A DNA stretch of 64,000 nt from Thioalkalivibrio sulfidiphilus HL-EbGr7 (GCF_000021985.1 NC_011901.1:2614501-2678500); one strand, 5' to 3'; numbered from the stretch's first letter, positions 24,962 to 33,936 are shown. Notes: a model not told the origin generated them from the letters alone. Numbers and translations: made by a program.

Positions 24962-25171
24962 ATGCACTGGACACGTGTTCTCGGCATCGCCCTGCTGGTC
25001 GGTGGAGGCCTCCTGCTCTGGATGGGCTTTGGCGCCACCGAGACCTTCACCGAACAGGCCCACGAGGCCATCACCGGCCGCTACTCCGACACCACCACCG
25101 GCTACCTGGTGGCCGGCGGCGTGGCCGTGGCTGCGGGGCTCGCGCTGGTGCTGTTCGGCGCGCGGCGCTGA
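24962..25171 (+). CDS. DUF3185-like small membrane protein
   Basis: A 69-residue protein with two hydrophobic segments (VLGIALLVGGGLLLWMGFGA and GYLVAGGVAVAAGLALVLFG) separated by TETFTEQAHEAITGRYSDTT, the layout of DUF3185. GGGGGA lies before ATG 24962. Members are often found beside stress genes; the function is unknown. Confidence 0.75.
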   Translation: MHWTRVLGIALLVGGGLLLWMGFGATETFTEQAHEAITGRYSDTTTGYLVAGGVAVAAGLALVLFGARR

Positions 25172-25223
25172 GTCCGTGCGCGGCCGCGATCAGCGGGACT
25201 CGCCGTCACACTTCTCCTGGCAC

Positions 25224-25448
25224 CTACTCCCAAGGCTGCCTGCTGCGCTTCAGACCATGTTTCTCATCTGAGCCGCGCCTCAGGACATCCCGGCGATACA
25301 ACAGAAACACGACAAAGAAGCCGATCACAGCACCCGCAACGATCAGACTCGTCCAGGCCGCAACCCCCAGCGCGTCGCTCCACAGGAATGCGGACACAGC
25401 GATGCCAAAGAGTGCAAGCTGGGCCGCTATGTATTTCAGAGAACACAT
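25224..25448 (-). CDS. Small two-helix membrane protein
   Basis: A 74-residue protein from ATG 25448 with two membrane helices (AAQLALFGIAVSAFLW and SLIVAGAVIGFFVVFLLY) and a charged C-terminal tail (RRDVLRRGSDEKHGLKRSRQ). No family is recognised. The two clean helices support it as a real gene, but no strong ribosome site is seen. Confidence 0.5.
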   Translation of the reverse strand: MCSLKYIAAQLALFGIAVSAFLWSDALGVAAWTSLIVAGAVIGFFVVFLLYRRDVLRRGSDEKHGLKRSRQPWE

Positions 25449-25563
25449 CAGTTGACAGGCTCGTCGGGATGACTGGGCTTTTCCTGGCGCCCGGGCAATA
25501 GAACTTCCTTTGACTCTGTTTTTTCCCGCGCCCCAGCGTCTCCGCGAGAGAACGGATGTTGCT

Positions 25564-26049
25564 CTAACGCATGAAGGCGAAGCCCTCTTCCTGCTGCAGG
25601 CGCACGATCTCCGCATCGGCCATGGGGACCACGGTGGCGAAACCGTGGAAATCCTCGGGTGCGTAGCCGCGGCGGCGGGCACCGGCGGCACAGATACGAA
25701 ACTCCACCACGTCGCCCACCGACAGGCTCTGGGCGCGGGCCATGAGCTCCGCGTGCTCGGCGTAGTTCTGGCGCGCGAAGGCATGCAGGGCCTCGCCGTG
25801 GACCACCACGACAACCCGGGTGTCGAAAGGATTGGCGCCGTTCATGCGGCTCAAATAGCTGGCCCGGTCGATCACGCTGCGCAGCTTGTCCGGTGTGGGC
25901 GAGTCGGCGTCATAGACCACCTTCTGGCCGTCATAGGACTGATGCACCTCGGTGGCGACGCCCCAGGGTGCCGGCAGTGCCTGCGCCAGGCAGGTGGCCG
26001 GAATCAGCATCACGCCCGCCATGAGCGCGAGCCGGAAATTCATGGACAT
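25564..26049 (-). CDS. Exported DsrE-family protein
   Basis: A 161-residue periplasmic DsrE/DsrF-like protein. After a signal peptide (LALMAGVMLIPATCLAQA), the fold shows KVVYDADSPTPDKLRSVIDR, TRVVVVVHGEALHAFARQNY and LSVGDVVEFRICAAGARRRG, close to the family in which a conserved cysteine carries sulfur; the cysteine here is in FRICAAG. Such proteins are common in sulfur-oxidising bacteria, but an individual role is not known. ATG 26049 or 26043 is the start. Confidence 0.75.
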   Translation of the reverse strand: MSMNFRLALMAGVMLIPATCLAQALPAPWGVATEVHQSYDGQKVVYDADSPTPDKLRSVIDRASYLSRMNGANPFDTRVVVVVHGEALHAFARQNYAEHAELMARAQSLSVGDVVEFRICAAGARRRGYAPEDFHGFATVVPMADAEIVRLQQEEGFAFMR

Positions 26050-26209
26050 GGTTTCGTCTTCCTCGACTGCCTCGCGGTCAGTCACGTGCAAATCAAAAAG
26101 ATGCAGGGCAGTTACAGGATATTCCCAGGCAGGGGCAACCCGGCCCGCGCACCGCTATACTGGTGAGCAACGATCTCCAGCCCTCCACCAACTCCAGGGA
26201 ATAACAACT

Positions 26210-26395
26210 ATGGGTATCGAAGTCGGCGGCCTGCTGGGCCTGATCCTCCTGATCCTGAACATCTGGGCCATCGTCAGCACCCTGTCGAGCCGCGCGGGCG
26301 TGGGCAGCAAGGTGCTGTGGATCGTGCTCATCCTGATCCTGCCGCTGATCGGCTTCATTCTCTGGCTGCTGCTGGGACCCAAGTCCGGGCGCTGA
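26210..26395 (+). CDS. PLDc_N-domain small membrane protein
   Basis: A 61-residue membrane protein with two helices (GGLLGLILLILNIWAIVS and VLWIVLILILPLIGFILWLL) and the ending GPKSGR, typical of the PLDc_N domain found at the N-terminus of cardiolipin synthases and also as free small proteins. AGGGA precedes ATG 26210. Confidence 0.8.
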   Translation: MGIEVGGLLGLILLILNIWAIVSTLSSRAGVGSKVLWIVLILILPLIGFILWLLLGPKSGR

Positions 26396-26557
26396 CCCCC
26401 ATTTCCACGCCTCCCGAGCCCAACATTCATCGGGTAATCCGGGCTTAATCGGCCCATTTTGATCGGCTTTCCCGATTCAATCGGGTTTGCGGATACGTTC
26501 GATCAAAAACCACCCTATTCCATTGAATTTTAGCGATTCAGGAGACCCATTTCGGCC

Positions 26558-26584
26558 TCAAACATTGGCGCTGGCTGCCGCTAG
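26558..26584 (+). promoter_or_regulatory. Possible sigma-28 (FliA) promoter for the chemoreceptor
   Basis: TCAAACAT, 11 bases, GCCGCTAG resembles TAAAGTTT-N11-GCCGATAA with exact spacing, 88 bases before the MCP start. Chemoreceptors are usual FliA targets. The 277-base gap otherwise holds CGATTCA/GATTCAATCGGG-like AT-rich DNA of no clear role. Confidence 0.45.
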
Positions 26585-26672
26585 ACTGTGTTGAACGGAG
26601 CATGCGGACAAGACTCCGGGGTTTACAGGAAGAGAACTCAACACATTCGGACATCGACAGGGAGTTCCACCC

Positions 26673-28391
26673 ATGGCCAGTTCCAACCGCGTGCTTCAAC
26701 TGCTTTCCACCACCCGGGCACGTCTCACCCTGCTCGGTTTCTCCACCTGCATCCTGGTACTGATCGTGGGCCTGCTGGGCATCCGCGGGCTCGGCCAGGC
26801 CGAACAGGGCATGCAGGACACCTACGATTACCGCCTGGTGCCGCTCACGGAACTGGCGGACATGATGTTCATGGCCATGAACAGCCGCATCCAGCTCATG
26901 AACGCCATCCGCGACGGCTCCCCCGAGGGCATCGACCGGCGCGTGGGCCGGGTGGAGGACATGGCCCGGGACATGGAGGCCAGCTTCCAGGCCATCCGGC
27001 CCACCCTGGCCTCCGGCGGCACCGACCCGGAACGCCTCGCCCAGTTCGAGACCCACCTGCAGCAATACACCCGGGACGGCCTGCTGGACACCGTGGCGGA
27101 ACTGCGCGCGCGCCGGGTCACCGAGGCCAACCAGCGCATGGGCAACGAACTCTACAAGGCCTTCGGCCTGCTGCGCGACGACATCCGCTACGTGACCCGT
27201 AACCAGCGGGAGCTGGCCGAGACGGACTTCCAGCGCATGGTGGAGAACAGCGCCTGGGTGCGCAACGCCACCCTGGTGGCGCTGATCCTCGCCATCCTGC
27301 TGTCCCTGGGGCTCACCCTGGTGATCACCCGGCGCATCACCGCATCGGTCGCAGACCTGCGTCAGGCCAGTCACCGGCTCGCCGAGGGCGATCTCTCCGC
27401 CCGGGCCGATGACCGGGGCCACGACGAGTTCGGCGCGGCGGCGAAAGACTTCAACGCCATGGTCGACGGGGTGCGCGAGATCGTCTCCCGGGTGATCACG
27501 GCCACCGACGCCCTGCTGCAGAACGCCCAGCGGGTGGGCAGCATCTGCCAGCAGACCCGCCAGGCAGTCTCACAGCAGGAAGCCGAGACCGCCCAGGTGG
27601 CCACCGCCATGAACGAGATGACCGCCACGGTCCAGGACGTGGCCCGCAGTGCCGCCCAGGCCGCCGAGGCCACCCGCCAGGCCAGCGGCCACGCGGACAA
27701 CGGCCGCAAGGTGGTCAATGGCACCGTCACCACCATCGGCAGCCTGGCCGACGAGGTGCGCCGGGTGAGCCAGGCCATCGACCAGCTGGGCGCCGACAGC
27801 CAGCAGATCGGCAGCGTGCTGGACGTGATCCGGGGCATCGCCGAGCAGACCAACCTGCTGGCCCTGAACGCCGCCATCGAGGCGGCCCGGGCCGGCGAAC
27901 AGGGTCGGGGCTTCGCAGTGGTGGCCGACGAGGTGCGCACCCTGGCCTCCCGTACCCAGGATTCCACCCGCGAGATCCAGGAGATGATCGAGCGTCTGCA
28001 GCAGGGGGCGCGCAACGCCGCCCAGGCCATGGAGGGGGGACTCAAGCGCACCGACGAGAGCGTCGGTCAGGCCAGCAGCGCCGGCCAGGCCCTGGAGGCG
28101 ATCACGGGCTCCGTGTCCACCATCGCGGACATGAACACCCAGATCGCCAGCGCCTCCGAGCAGCAGGGCGCCACCGCCGAGGAGATCAACCGCAACATCA
28201 CCGAGATCAGCAAGCTGGCCAACCTCACCACCCGGGGCGCCGAGGACATGTTCGACGCCAGCGCGGAACTGGATCGCCTGGCGGCGGAACTGCGCGACGC
28301 CGCCGCCCGGTTCAGCCTGGACGGGGCGCCCGCTCAGCTGTCCTCAAAGCCCCGGCAGCCCATCGCCACCTCCCGCCTGGCCTCGGCCTGA
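26673..28391 (+). CDS. Methyl-accepting chemotaxis protein
   Basis: A 572-residue chemoreceptor. Helix 1 is at residues 16-37 and a roughly 150-residue periplasmic helical sensor (four-helix-bundle type, inferred from layout) follows. Helix 2 is near 193-215, then a HAMP domain ([20 protein letters not shown]) and a long coiled-coil signalling domain whose tip is [20 protein letters not shown]. The methylation helices are Gln/Glu/Ala-rich. No CheR-binding pentapeptide is at the C-terminus. The ligand is unknown. It ends in a strong bidirectional terminator. Confidence 0.93.
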   Translation: MASSNRVLQLLSTTRARLTLLGFSTCILVLIVGLLGIRGLGQAEQGMQDTYDYRLVPLTELADMMFMAMNSRIQLMNAIRDGSPEGIDRRVGRVEDMARDMEASFQAIRPTLASGGTDPERLAQFETHLQQYTRDGLLDTVAELRARRVTEANQRMGNELYKAFGLLRDDIRYVTRNQRELAETDFQRMVENSAWVRNATLVALILAILLSLGLTLVITRRITASVADLRQASHRLAEGDLSARADDRGHDEFGAAAKDFNAMVDGVREIVSRVITATDALLQNAQRVGSICQQTRQAVSQQEAETAQVATAMNEMTATVQDVARSAAQAAEATRQASGHADNGRKVVNGTVTTIGSLADEVRRVSQAIDQLGADSQQIGSVLDVIRGIAEQTNLLALNAAIEAARAGEQGRGFAVVADEVRTLASRTQDSTREIQEMIERLQQGARNAAQAMEGGLKRTDESVGQASSAGQALEAITGSVSTIADMNTQIASASEQQGATAEEINRNITEISKLANLTTRGAEDMFDASAELDRLAAELRDAAARFSLDGAPAQLSSKPRQPIATSRLASA

Positions 28392-28400
28392 GGCCCATCA

Positions 28401-28437
28401 AAAAGCCCAGGCCCCGATGTCCGGGGCCTGGGCTTTT
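28401..28437. terminator. Bidirectional intrinsic terminator
   Basis: AAAAGCCCAGGCCCC (28401-28415) pairs with GGGGCCTGGGCTTTT (28423-28437). It lies between the convergent MCP and thioredoxin-fold genes and serves both. Confidence 0.92.
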
Positions 28438-28470
28438 GATCGTTGCGAGACGGGCGAACTCAATGTTTCA

Positions 28471-29544
28471 TCACAATCCGGCGCCATCCCGCGCCCGGGC
28501 GGCACGCCAGCGCTGGAACTGGGGTTGTTCCAGGTAGCCCTGTTCGAGCACATAGTCCAGCCGGGCCTGCACGTTGGCGGTGATGCGCGGATTGACCTCG
28601 TCCACCGGCCGGCCGTGGGCATCCACCAGCAGGTCGGTGTCGGTGCGCAGCACCTCGTCGCCCTGCACGTCGAAGAACACCAGCGCCGGCGCGTGGGTGA
28701 GCCCCAGCCGCGCTGCCCAGTCCCTGGGACTCAGGGTCTCGCCGTCGGGCGTGATCACCCGGGCGTCCGCGTCGCTCATGTCCAGCTGCACCGCCTCGAA
28801 CTGGCCGATGCCTTCGCGCACCGAGGGCACCGTCAATACGGTGCGGTGCAGACGCTCGCAGGTGTCGCAGTCGGGGCGCTCGAACACCACCAGCAGCGGA
28901 CGCTGCGCGTCGCCGCCGCGCCGGTCCAGGTTCACCGGGGCGGTGCCGAACAGGGCCTGGTCGCGGATCACGGGGCGGGCGGGTTCGGCCCGGGCCGCCT
29001 CCCGTGCATCCAGGTAGGCGCGCAGGCTCTGGTGTTCGTAGGCGCCATCCTGCAGATAGTCGAGCGCTGCGGTGAAGCGCTCAGGCCCCACATAACCCAC
29101 CATGCGCAGCAGCAGCCGCCCGTCCTCGCCGTAGAAGGCCAGCGTGGGGGTGAACTGGGCCCGCTCCTGCACCGCGAAGTCCTTGGCCCAGAGGGTCTTG
29201 CCCTGGAAGTCCACCACCTCGTCGTCGCTCATCACCTCGAAGCCAATGACATCGAAGCTGGCCTGCACCCGATCGACGATCTCGGGCCGGCCGAAGGTGT
29301 TTTCCAGGAAGGCATGGCAGTAGCTGCAGGTGCGCGTGCCGAAGAACAGCATCAGGCCGGTCTTGCCGGCCTCCCGGGCCTCCCGCAGGTCGGCGGGCAT
29401 GTCCAGCAGGCTGTCCTTGAACCAGGTGGGGTGCTTGACCTCCACGGGACCCGAGGTCTGGGCCTGCACAGGGGAAATGAGCAACGCGGCCGCGAGTGCC
29501 AGCAGGCCGATGCCCAGGACACGAGGAGCTGTGAATCGCAGCAT
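28471..29544 (-). CDS. Exported protein with two thioredoxin-like domains
   Basis: A 357-residue periplasmic protein. A signal peptide (GIGLLALAAALLISPVQAQT) is followed by a first thioredoxin-like domain with CSYC in MLFFGTRTCSYCHAFLENTF and a cis-Pro loop (RAQFTPTLAFYGEDG). A second has CDTC in VVFERPDCDTCERLHRTV and HAPALVFFDVQGDE. It is related to SoxW/DsbD-gamma-like reductases; two active sites in tandem suggest electron relay. GGAGG lies seven bases before ATG 29544. It sits downstream of glrR but 114 bases away. Confidence 0.82.
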   Translation of the reverse strand: MLRFTAPRVLGIGLLALAAALLISPVQAQTSGPVEVKHPTWFKDSLLDMPADLREAREAGKTGLMLFFGTRTCSYCHAFLENTFGRPEIVDRVQASFDVIGFEVMSDDEVVDFQGKTLWAKDFAVQERAQFTPTLAFYGEDGRLLLRMVGYVGPERFTAALDYLQDGAYEHQSLRAYLDAREAARAEPARPVIRDQALFGTAPVNLDRRGGDAQRPLLVVFERPDCDTCERLHRTVLTVPSVREGIGQFEAVQLDMSDADARVITPDGETLSPRDWAARLGLTHAPALVFFDVQGDEVLRTDTDLLVDAHGRPVDEVNPRITANVQARLDYVLEQGYLEQPQFQRWRAARARDGAGL

Positions 29545-29658
29545 GGAACGCCTCCAGTCAAACCGATCTGATACCGACCTGAAGTTTAGTCCAGCAGAAC
29601 TCTGCATCGGTTTCCCTGAGCACGGCAGATTCTTCTCCACCGCCCGGCCGCGTCGGCC

Positions 29659-31017
29659 TCAGGAGGCGCGGAACATCTCCGGCTCCAGGTGATGGCGCTT
29701 GAGCAGCTTGTAGAACTCGGTGCGGTTGCGGCCGGCGAGCCGCGCGGCGCTGCTGACGTTGCCGCCGGTGATGCGCAGCAGTTCCTCCAGGTACTCCCGC
29801 TCGAAGCGGTCCCGGGCCTCGGCCAGGGGCGGGATCTCGCTGGGGTCGCTGCGCAGGGCGCGCTGTACCAGGCTCAGGGGCACGATCTCCGTGGTGCACA
29901 GGGCCGCGGACTGCTCCACCACGTTCTGCAGCTGGCGCACGTTGCCGGGCCAGGAGGCGGCCATGAGCGCCTCCATGGCCTCGGGGGCGAAGCCCTCGAC
30001 GCGCCGGCCGTTGCGCTCGTTGACCCGGTCCAGGAAGAAGCGCACCAGCAGCGGGATGTCGTCCCGGCGCTCGCGCAGCGGCGGCAGGTCCAGGCGCACC
30101 ACGTTGAGCCTGTAGTAGAGGTCGGCGCGGAAATCCCCGTCGGCCACCGCCTGCTCCAGGTCCCGGTGGGTGGCGGAGATCACGCGCACGTCCACGGGCA
30201 CCGAACTGTTGGCCCCCACCGGCCGCACCTCGCCCTCCTGCAGCACGCGCAGCAGCTTGGCCTGGAAGGGCAGCGGCATGTCACCCACCTCGTCCATGAA
30301 CAGGGTGCCGCCGTTGGCGGCCTCGAACAGCCCCTTGCGGTTCTGGGTGGCGCCGGTGAAGGCCCCCTTGCTGTGGCCGAACAGCTCCGACTCCAGCAGG
30401 GCCTCGGGGATGGCGCTGCAGTTGACCGCCACGAAGGGCCTCCCGGCTCGCCGGCTGGCCCGGTGCAGGGCACGGGCCAGCAGCTCCTTGCCGGTACCGC
30501 TCTCGCTCTGGATGAGCACGTTGGTTTCGCTGTCGGCCACCAGGCGCGCCTGGCGCAGGGCCTCCTCCATCACCGCGCTGCGGCTGATGATGCCCTCTCG
30601 CCAGTCGCCGGCCACGGCCTCGTCGCCGCCCGCCTCCTGGCCCGGGCCCGCCAGCCGCAGGGCCTGGGACACGTAGTCCAGCAGGGCCTGGCTGTCGAAG
30701 GGCTTGGTGAGAAAACCGAACACGCCGCGCCGGGTGGCCTCCACGGCATCGGGGATGGTGCCGTGGGCGGTGAGGATGATGATGGGCAGGGCCGGCTGAT
30801 CCTTGTGCACGGTCTCGAACAGGGTCATGCCGTCCATGCCGCCCATGCGCAGGTCGGTGATCACCAGGCGGGGCTGGTAATGGGGCAGCGTCGCGAGCGC
30901 CTGCTCTGCGCTGGTCACGGTCTTCACCTGGTAGCCCGCCGCGCTCAGGCGCAGGGAAAGCAGGCGCAGCAGACCCTCGTCATCGTCCACCAGCAGGATG
31001 CGTGCGGCCTCGGCCAT
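29659..31017 (-). CDS. glrR: Sigma-54 dependent response regulator GlrR
   Basis: A 452-residue enhancer-binding protein. The receiver domain (LLVDDDEGLLRLL, ITDLRMGGMDGM, LTKPFDS) precedes an AAA+ domain with Walker A SESGTGKELLARA, the sigma-54 contact loop GAFTGATQNRKG, Walker B GTLFMDEVGDM and an arginine finger region. The Fis-type helix-turn-helix (GGNVSSAARLAGRNRTEFYK) ends the protein. Gene order with the kinase and a lipoprotein matches E. coli glrK-qseG-glrR, where it activates glmY and rpoE by binding TGTC-N10-GACA. A likely target lies just upstream of the operon. Confidence 0.92.
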   Translation of the reverse strand: MAEAARILLVDDDEGLLRLLSLRLSAAGYQVKTVTSAEQALATLPHYQPRLVITDLRMGGMDGMTLFETVHKDQPALPIIILTAHGTIPDAVEATRRGVFGFLTKPFDSQALLDYVSQALRLAGPGQEAGGDEAVAGDWREGIISRSAVMEEALRQARLVADSETNVLIQSESGTGKELLARALHRASRRAGRPFVAVNCSAIPEALLESELFGHSKGAFTGATQNRKGLFEAANGGTLFMDEVGDMPLPFQAKLLRVLQEGEVRPVGANSSVPVDVRVISATHRDLEQAVADGDFRADLYYRLNVVRLDLPPLRERRDDIPLLVRFFLDRVNERNGRRVEGFAPEAMEALMAASWPGNVRQLQNVVEQSAALCTTEIVPLSLVQRALRSDPSEIPPLAEARDRFEREYLEELLRITGGNVSSAARLAGRNRTEFYKLLKRHHLEPEMFRAS

Positions 31018-31019
31018 GG

Positions 31020-31574
31020 CTACTGCCTCAACTCCATCTCGGGGGTGCGGGTGCGGTCGCGGATCTGCTGCTCGATGGCCCTGAGCTCATCCAGCTGGCG
31101 CTGCAGGGCATCACGCTCGCCGCGCGCCCCTGCCAGGCTGGTGCGCAGTCCCTGACGGGCGCGCAACTGGTCCCGCAACAGGCCCGCCAGCAGGGCCTCG
31201 CCGGGCGGCGTGTCGCTCCGTGCCTGGTGCCGCTCCAGCAACTCCAGCGCCCGGCCCTCCTCGGCAGGGTCTGCCAGGGCCAGGCGCAGCAGGGCCTCCC
31301 GCAGCAGGGGGGCCTCGCCGTTGTGTGCCTCGGCCAGGGCGCCGCGCAGGGCGGCCTCGCCCCCGGCGCCGAGGGCCGCAACCTCCTCCATGAGTAGCCC
31401 CAGGGTCTCGCCGGCCCGGGGCGGACACAGTTGCACCGGTGTGGCCCGGGGCTCGGAGGCCTTGAGCGCGCAGGGTTCCGGCGCGGACGGCCCCTCGGGG
31501 CCGAGCACGCAGGCGGCCAGGAACCAGGGCAACAGCAGGGCCGCGGCGGCGCGTGTGCAGCGACCCGGATTCAT
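31020..31574 (-). CDS. qseG: QseG-like outer-membrane lipoprotein
   Basis: A 184-residue lipoprotein. The lipobox LPWFLAAC puts the acylated cysteine at residue 22. A Pro-rich linker and a helical, coiled-coil-forming C-terminal half (LAGARGERDALQRQLDELRA) follow. It lies between glrK and glrR, the position of QseG, which tunes the kinase from the envelope in enterobacteria; similarity is mostly in layout. ATG 31574 overlaps the glrK stop by four bases, and glrR starts 2 bases after its end. Confidence 0.72.
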   Translation of the reverse strand: MNPGRCTRAAAALLLPWFLAACVLGPEGPSAPEPCALKASEPRATPVQLCPPRAGETLGLLMEEVAALGAGGEAALRGALAEAHNGEAPLLREALLRLALADPAEEGRALELLERHQARSDTPPGEALLAGLLRDQLRARQGLRTSLAGARGERDALQRQLDELRAIEQQIRDRTRTPEMELRQ

Positions 31575-33064
31575 GCCGCGCGCCCCGATGCCTGCGCCTG
31601 CGTACCGGCCTGGTCCGGCGGCGCCATCCCCAGCCTGGGCAGTTCCAGACGCAATCGGGCACCGTTGTCCGCGTCCATGACCATGAGCCTGCCGTCCAGG
31701 GCCTTGGCATATTCCCGCGCGATGGAAAGCCCCATGCCGCTGCCGCGCACATGCCCCCTGGGACGCACATCGCCCTGGTAGAAGACCTCGAACACCCGCT
31801 CCCGGTCGGCCGGGGGGATGCCCGGACCCTGGTCAAGGATCTCCACGAAGACATGCTCGCCGTAATGGCCCGTATGTATCTGCACGCTGCTGTGTTCCCG
31901 GGTGAACTTGATGGCATTGGACAGGAGATTATCCAGAATGACCCGGATCTTTTCCCGGTCCGAATTCACCGTCTCGCCACTGAGTGCCAGCTCGATCTCC
32001 ACGCCACGGCTGCGGGCGGCCAGCTTGTGCTGCTCCACCAGTTCAGCGATGAGAGCATCCAGGCGGATGGGTCGGGATTCGATCACCGGCATGGCGGTGT
32101 TGGCGACGCTGAAACGGATCAGGTCCTCGATCAGCTTCTGCAGCTGCAGGCTGTTGTCGTGCACGATGCGGGCAATCTCCGCCTGCTGATCGTTGAGCCG
32201 GCCCACCACCTGGTCCGAGAGCAGGTCTGCGCCCTCGCGGATGTTGGTGAGCGGGGTCTTGAGCTCGTGGGAGATGTGGCGCAGGAAGGTCACCTTCTGC
32301 TGCTCCAGTTCCACCAGACGCCGCCGCAGCCAGTCCAGGCGCGCGCCCAGGTCCGCCAGATCATAGGGACCAGTCACCCGGATGGGACGGTCAAAACGCC
32401 CGGCACCCAGGGCGCGGATGGAGAACTTGAGCTGACGCAGGGGCCTAGCGATGAGCACGGTGAACACCGCGGCCAGGGCCAGCACCGCGGGGATCAGGGC
32501 GGAGGCCTGCCAGAGCAGGGTCTGACTCACCTCGGCGGAGTGGGCCTGCATGGCCTCGACCTCGCGGGACACGGCGCGGGTACTGTCCTGGAACACCCCT
32601 CGGGCCAGTTCACCCAGGACGGGATAGACAGAGAGCGCCTCGCGTACCGCCTCACTGTCGTGGGCCTGCCCCTGGAGCACCTCGAAGGCGCCGGTCTCGC
32701 GGCGCTCCAGCAGCCTCAGCTGCTCCCACACCCTAGGCCCCAGGTCCAGCCGGTAGAGGCGCTCCAGGGCGGCCCCCAGGGTCTCGCGGCGCGCCTCGTA
32801 GGCCTCCATCAGGGCCGGGTCGCCCAGCACCTGGTACTGCCGGGCGTGACGCTCCAGGGCGGTGACATCCTCCACCAGGGTCCGGCTTGCCTGAATGGCC
32901 TGCACCGCATCCAGCACCGCCTGCTGACTCTGGTCCGTGAGCCGTTCCACCGACAGCAGCGCCGTGGTCAGCGCATAGGCGAGCGGCAGTGTCACCAGGG
33001 AAAACCCCAGCAGGATCAGCTGCAGGATGGTCAGGGAACGGTAGAAGGACAGTGGTGAGGCCAC
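31571..33064 (-). CDS. glrK: Sensor histidine kinase GlrK (QseE)
   Basis: A 497-residue membrane kinase. Helix 1 is near residues 12-35, a roughly 130-residue periplasmic helical sensor follows, then helix 2 near 165-190 and HAMP. The phosphoacceptor motif is FLRHISHELKTPLTNIREGA; ATPase boxes are DNLLSNAIKFT, DQGPGIP and GSGMGLSIAREYAKALDG. The start is GTG 33064. The ending is rich in Pro/Gln/Ala. It is the first gene of the glrK-qseG-glrR operon; the sensed signal (envelope state in enterobacteria) is unknown here. Confidence 0.92.
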   Translation of the reverse strand: MASPLSFYRSLTILQLILLGFSLVTLPLAYALTTALLSVERLTDQSQQAVLDAVQAIQASRTLVEDVTALERHARQYQVLGDPALMEAYEARRETLGAALERLYRLDLGPRVWEQLRLLERRETGAFEVLQGQAHDSEAVREALSVYPVLGELARGVFQDSTRAVSREVEAMQAHSAEVSQTLLWQASALIPAVLALAAVFTVLIARPLRQLKFSIRALGAGRFDRPIRVTGPYDLADLGARLDWLRRRLVELEQQKVTFLRHISHELKTPLTNIREGADLLSDQVVGRLNDQQAEIARIVHDNSLQLQKLIEDLIRFSVANTAMPVIESRPIRLDALIAELVEQHKLAARSRGVEIELALSGETVNSDREKIRVILDNLLSNAIKFTREHSSVQIHTGHYGEHVFVEILDQGPGIPPADRERVFEVFYQGDVRPRGHVRGSGMGLSIAREYAKALDGRLMVMDADNGARLRLELPRLGMAPPDQAGTQAQASGRAA

Positions 33065-33146
33065 GATGGAGGGACTTATAGCAAGGGGTTTGCGCGCGGG
33101 TCAAACAGGTCTCCAGGCCCCTGGCGGCTCGGAGCCCAAACACAAA

Positions 33147-33174
33147 CTGGCCGCCTCCGTTTGGAGGCGGCCAG
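33147..33174 (-). terminator. Hairpin after the secreted repeat-protein gene
   Basis: CTGGCCGCCTCC (33147-33158) pairs with GGAGGCGGCCAG (33163-33174). Read on the minus strand it is followed by TTTGTGTTT, so it is a probable intrinsic terminator between this gene and glrK. Confidence 0.65.
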
Positions 33175-33221
33175 ATACATCGGCATGTCCCGCGCCCAGA
33201 TCAAGGCGCGGCCGTCAGCCT

Positions 33222-33614
33222 TTAGCCCACGTGGGGCAGACCGCGGTTCTGACGCTCCTTGTCTTTGTCCTCATCCTTGTCCTTCTCGTGCATACCGCTG
33301 AGCTGCAGAGCGGAGTCGGCGCGGTTCTGACGCTCCTTCTCCTTGTCCTTCTCCTCGGCACCGGAGGCACTGCTCAGCTGCAGGGCGGAGTCGGCGCGGT
33401 TCTGGCGCTCCTTGTCCTTGTCCTTCTCTTCAGCGCCGGTGGCGCTGCTCAGCTGCAGGCTGCCACGCAGATCCTGGTAGTCACGGGTCTCCTTGTCCTT
33501 GCCCTGTTCTTCCTGGGCGGAGGCCACGAAGGCGGCAGAGGCGGTACCGGCACCCAGGGCACCGGCGGCAATCATGGCGATCAGCAGGGATTTCATGGAA
33601 GTACGCGTGCTCAT
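33222..33614 (-). CDS. Secreted, charged tandem-repeat protein under probable GlrR/sigma-54 control
   Basis: A 130-residue exported protein of unknown family. A signal peptide (SLLIAMIAAGALGAGTASA) is followed by three imperfect repeats of about 26 residues, each of the form ALQLSSASGAEEKDKEKERQ plus NRADS. They are almost free of hydrophobic residues except the LQLS stretch, so the chain is probably disordered and highly charged. AGGAG lies seven bases before ATG 33614. Upstream are a sigma-54 promoter and two GlrR-type sites, and downstream is the glrK operon. It may be an envelope stress or ion-binding protein; this is a guess. Confidence 0.8.
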   Translation of the reverse strand: MSTRTSMKSLLIAMIAAGALGAGTASAAFVASAQEEQGKDKETRDYQDLRGSLQLSSATGAEEKDKDKERQNRADSALQLSSASGAEEKDKEKERQNRADSALQLSGMHEKDKDEDKDKERQNRGLPHVG

Positions 33615-33692
33615 GATGAGACTCCTGATTGAGTGGTTCTTGGTGGATAGGACCTGCGCAGGACGCAGGTCATGAACTTCGGGAGTCACCAT

Positions 33693-33708
33693 TGCGATCA
33701 TCGTGCCA
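33693..33708 (-). promoter_or_regulatory. Sigma-54 promoter of the secreted repeat protein
   Basis: On the minus strand TGGCACG-ATGA-TCGCA, one mismatch from TGGCACG-N4-TTGCA, with intact GG and GC at -24/-12. It lies about 80 bases before ATG 33614. Confidence 0.72.
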
Positions 33709-33774
33709 ACATCAACTATCTTTTAAAAAACATAAAGTTAGAAAGTTCAAGGCCTGTACCCAGCAACCCCAGGC

Positions 33775-33792
33775 TGTCGCCGACAAACGACA
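33775..33792. promoter_or_regulatory. GlrR-type binding site 1
   Basis: TGTC-GCCGACAAAC-GACA, an exact fit to the E. coli GlrR consensus TGTC-N10-GACA, about 80 bases upstream of the sigma-54 element. Confidence 0.68.
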
Positions 33793-33843
33793 GGCATCGT
33801 ACAGGGCCATTCCTATGCCACTGTTTTCAATCATTTTCTCGAC

Positions 33844-33861
33844 TGTCTCTCTGAGGAGACA
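33844..33861. promoter_or_regulatory. GlrR-type binding site 2
   Basis: TGTC-TCTCTGAGGA-GACA, a second exact fit, 69 bases from site 1. An AT-rich stretch (33714-33745) between the sites and the promoter could take a bending protein such as IHF. Confidence 0.68.
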
Positions 33862-33936
33862 CACCCCGCCAGGGTGCGCTTCCTGAGCCCGACACCCGAC
33901 GGAATCAGGTTCGCCCTGCCGCGTTACCGGGCGTTC

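Noticed and set aside
25224-25814. Longer 196-residue minus-strand frame over the DsrE gene end
   Set aside because: Its first 120 residues are antisense-style low-complexity; only the last 74, from ATG 25448, look like a membrane protein.
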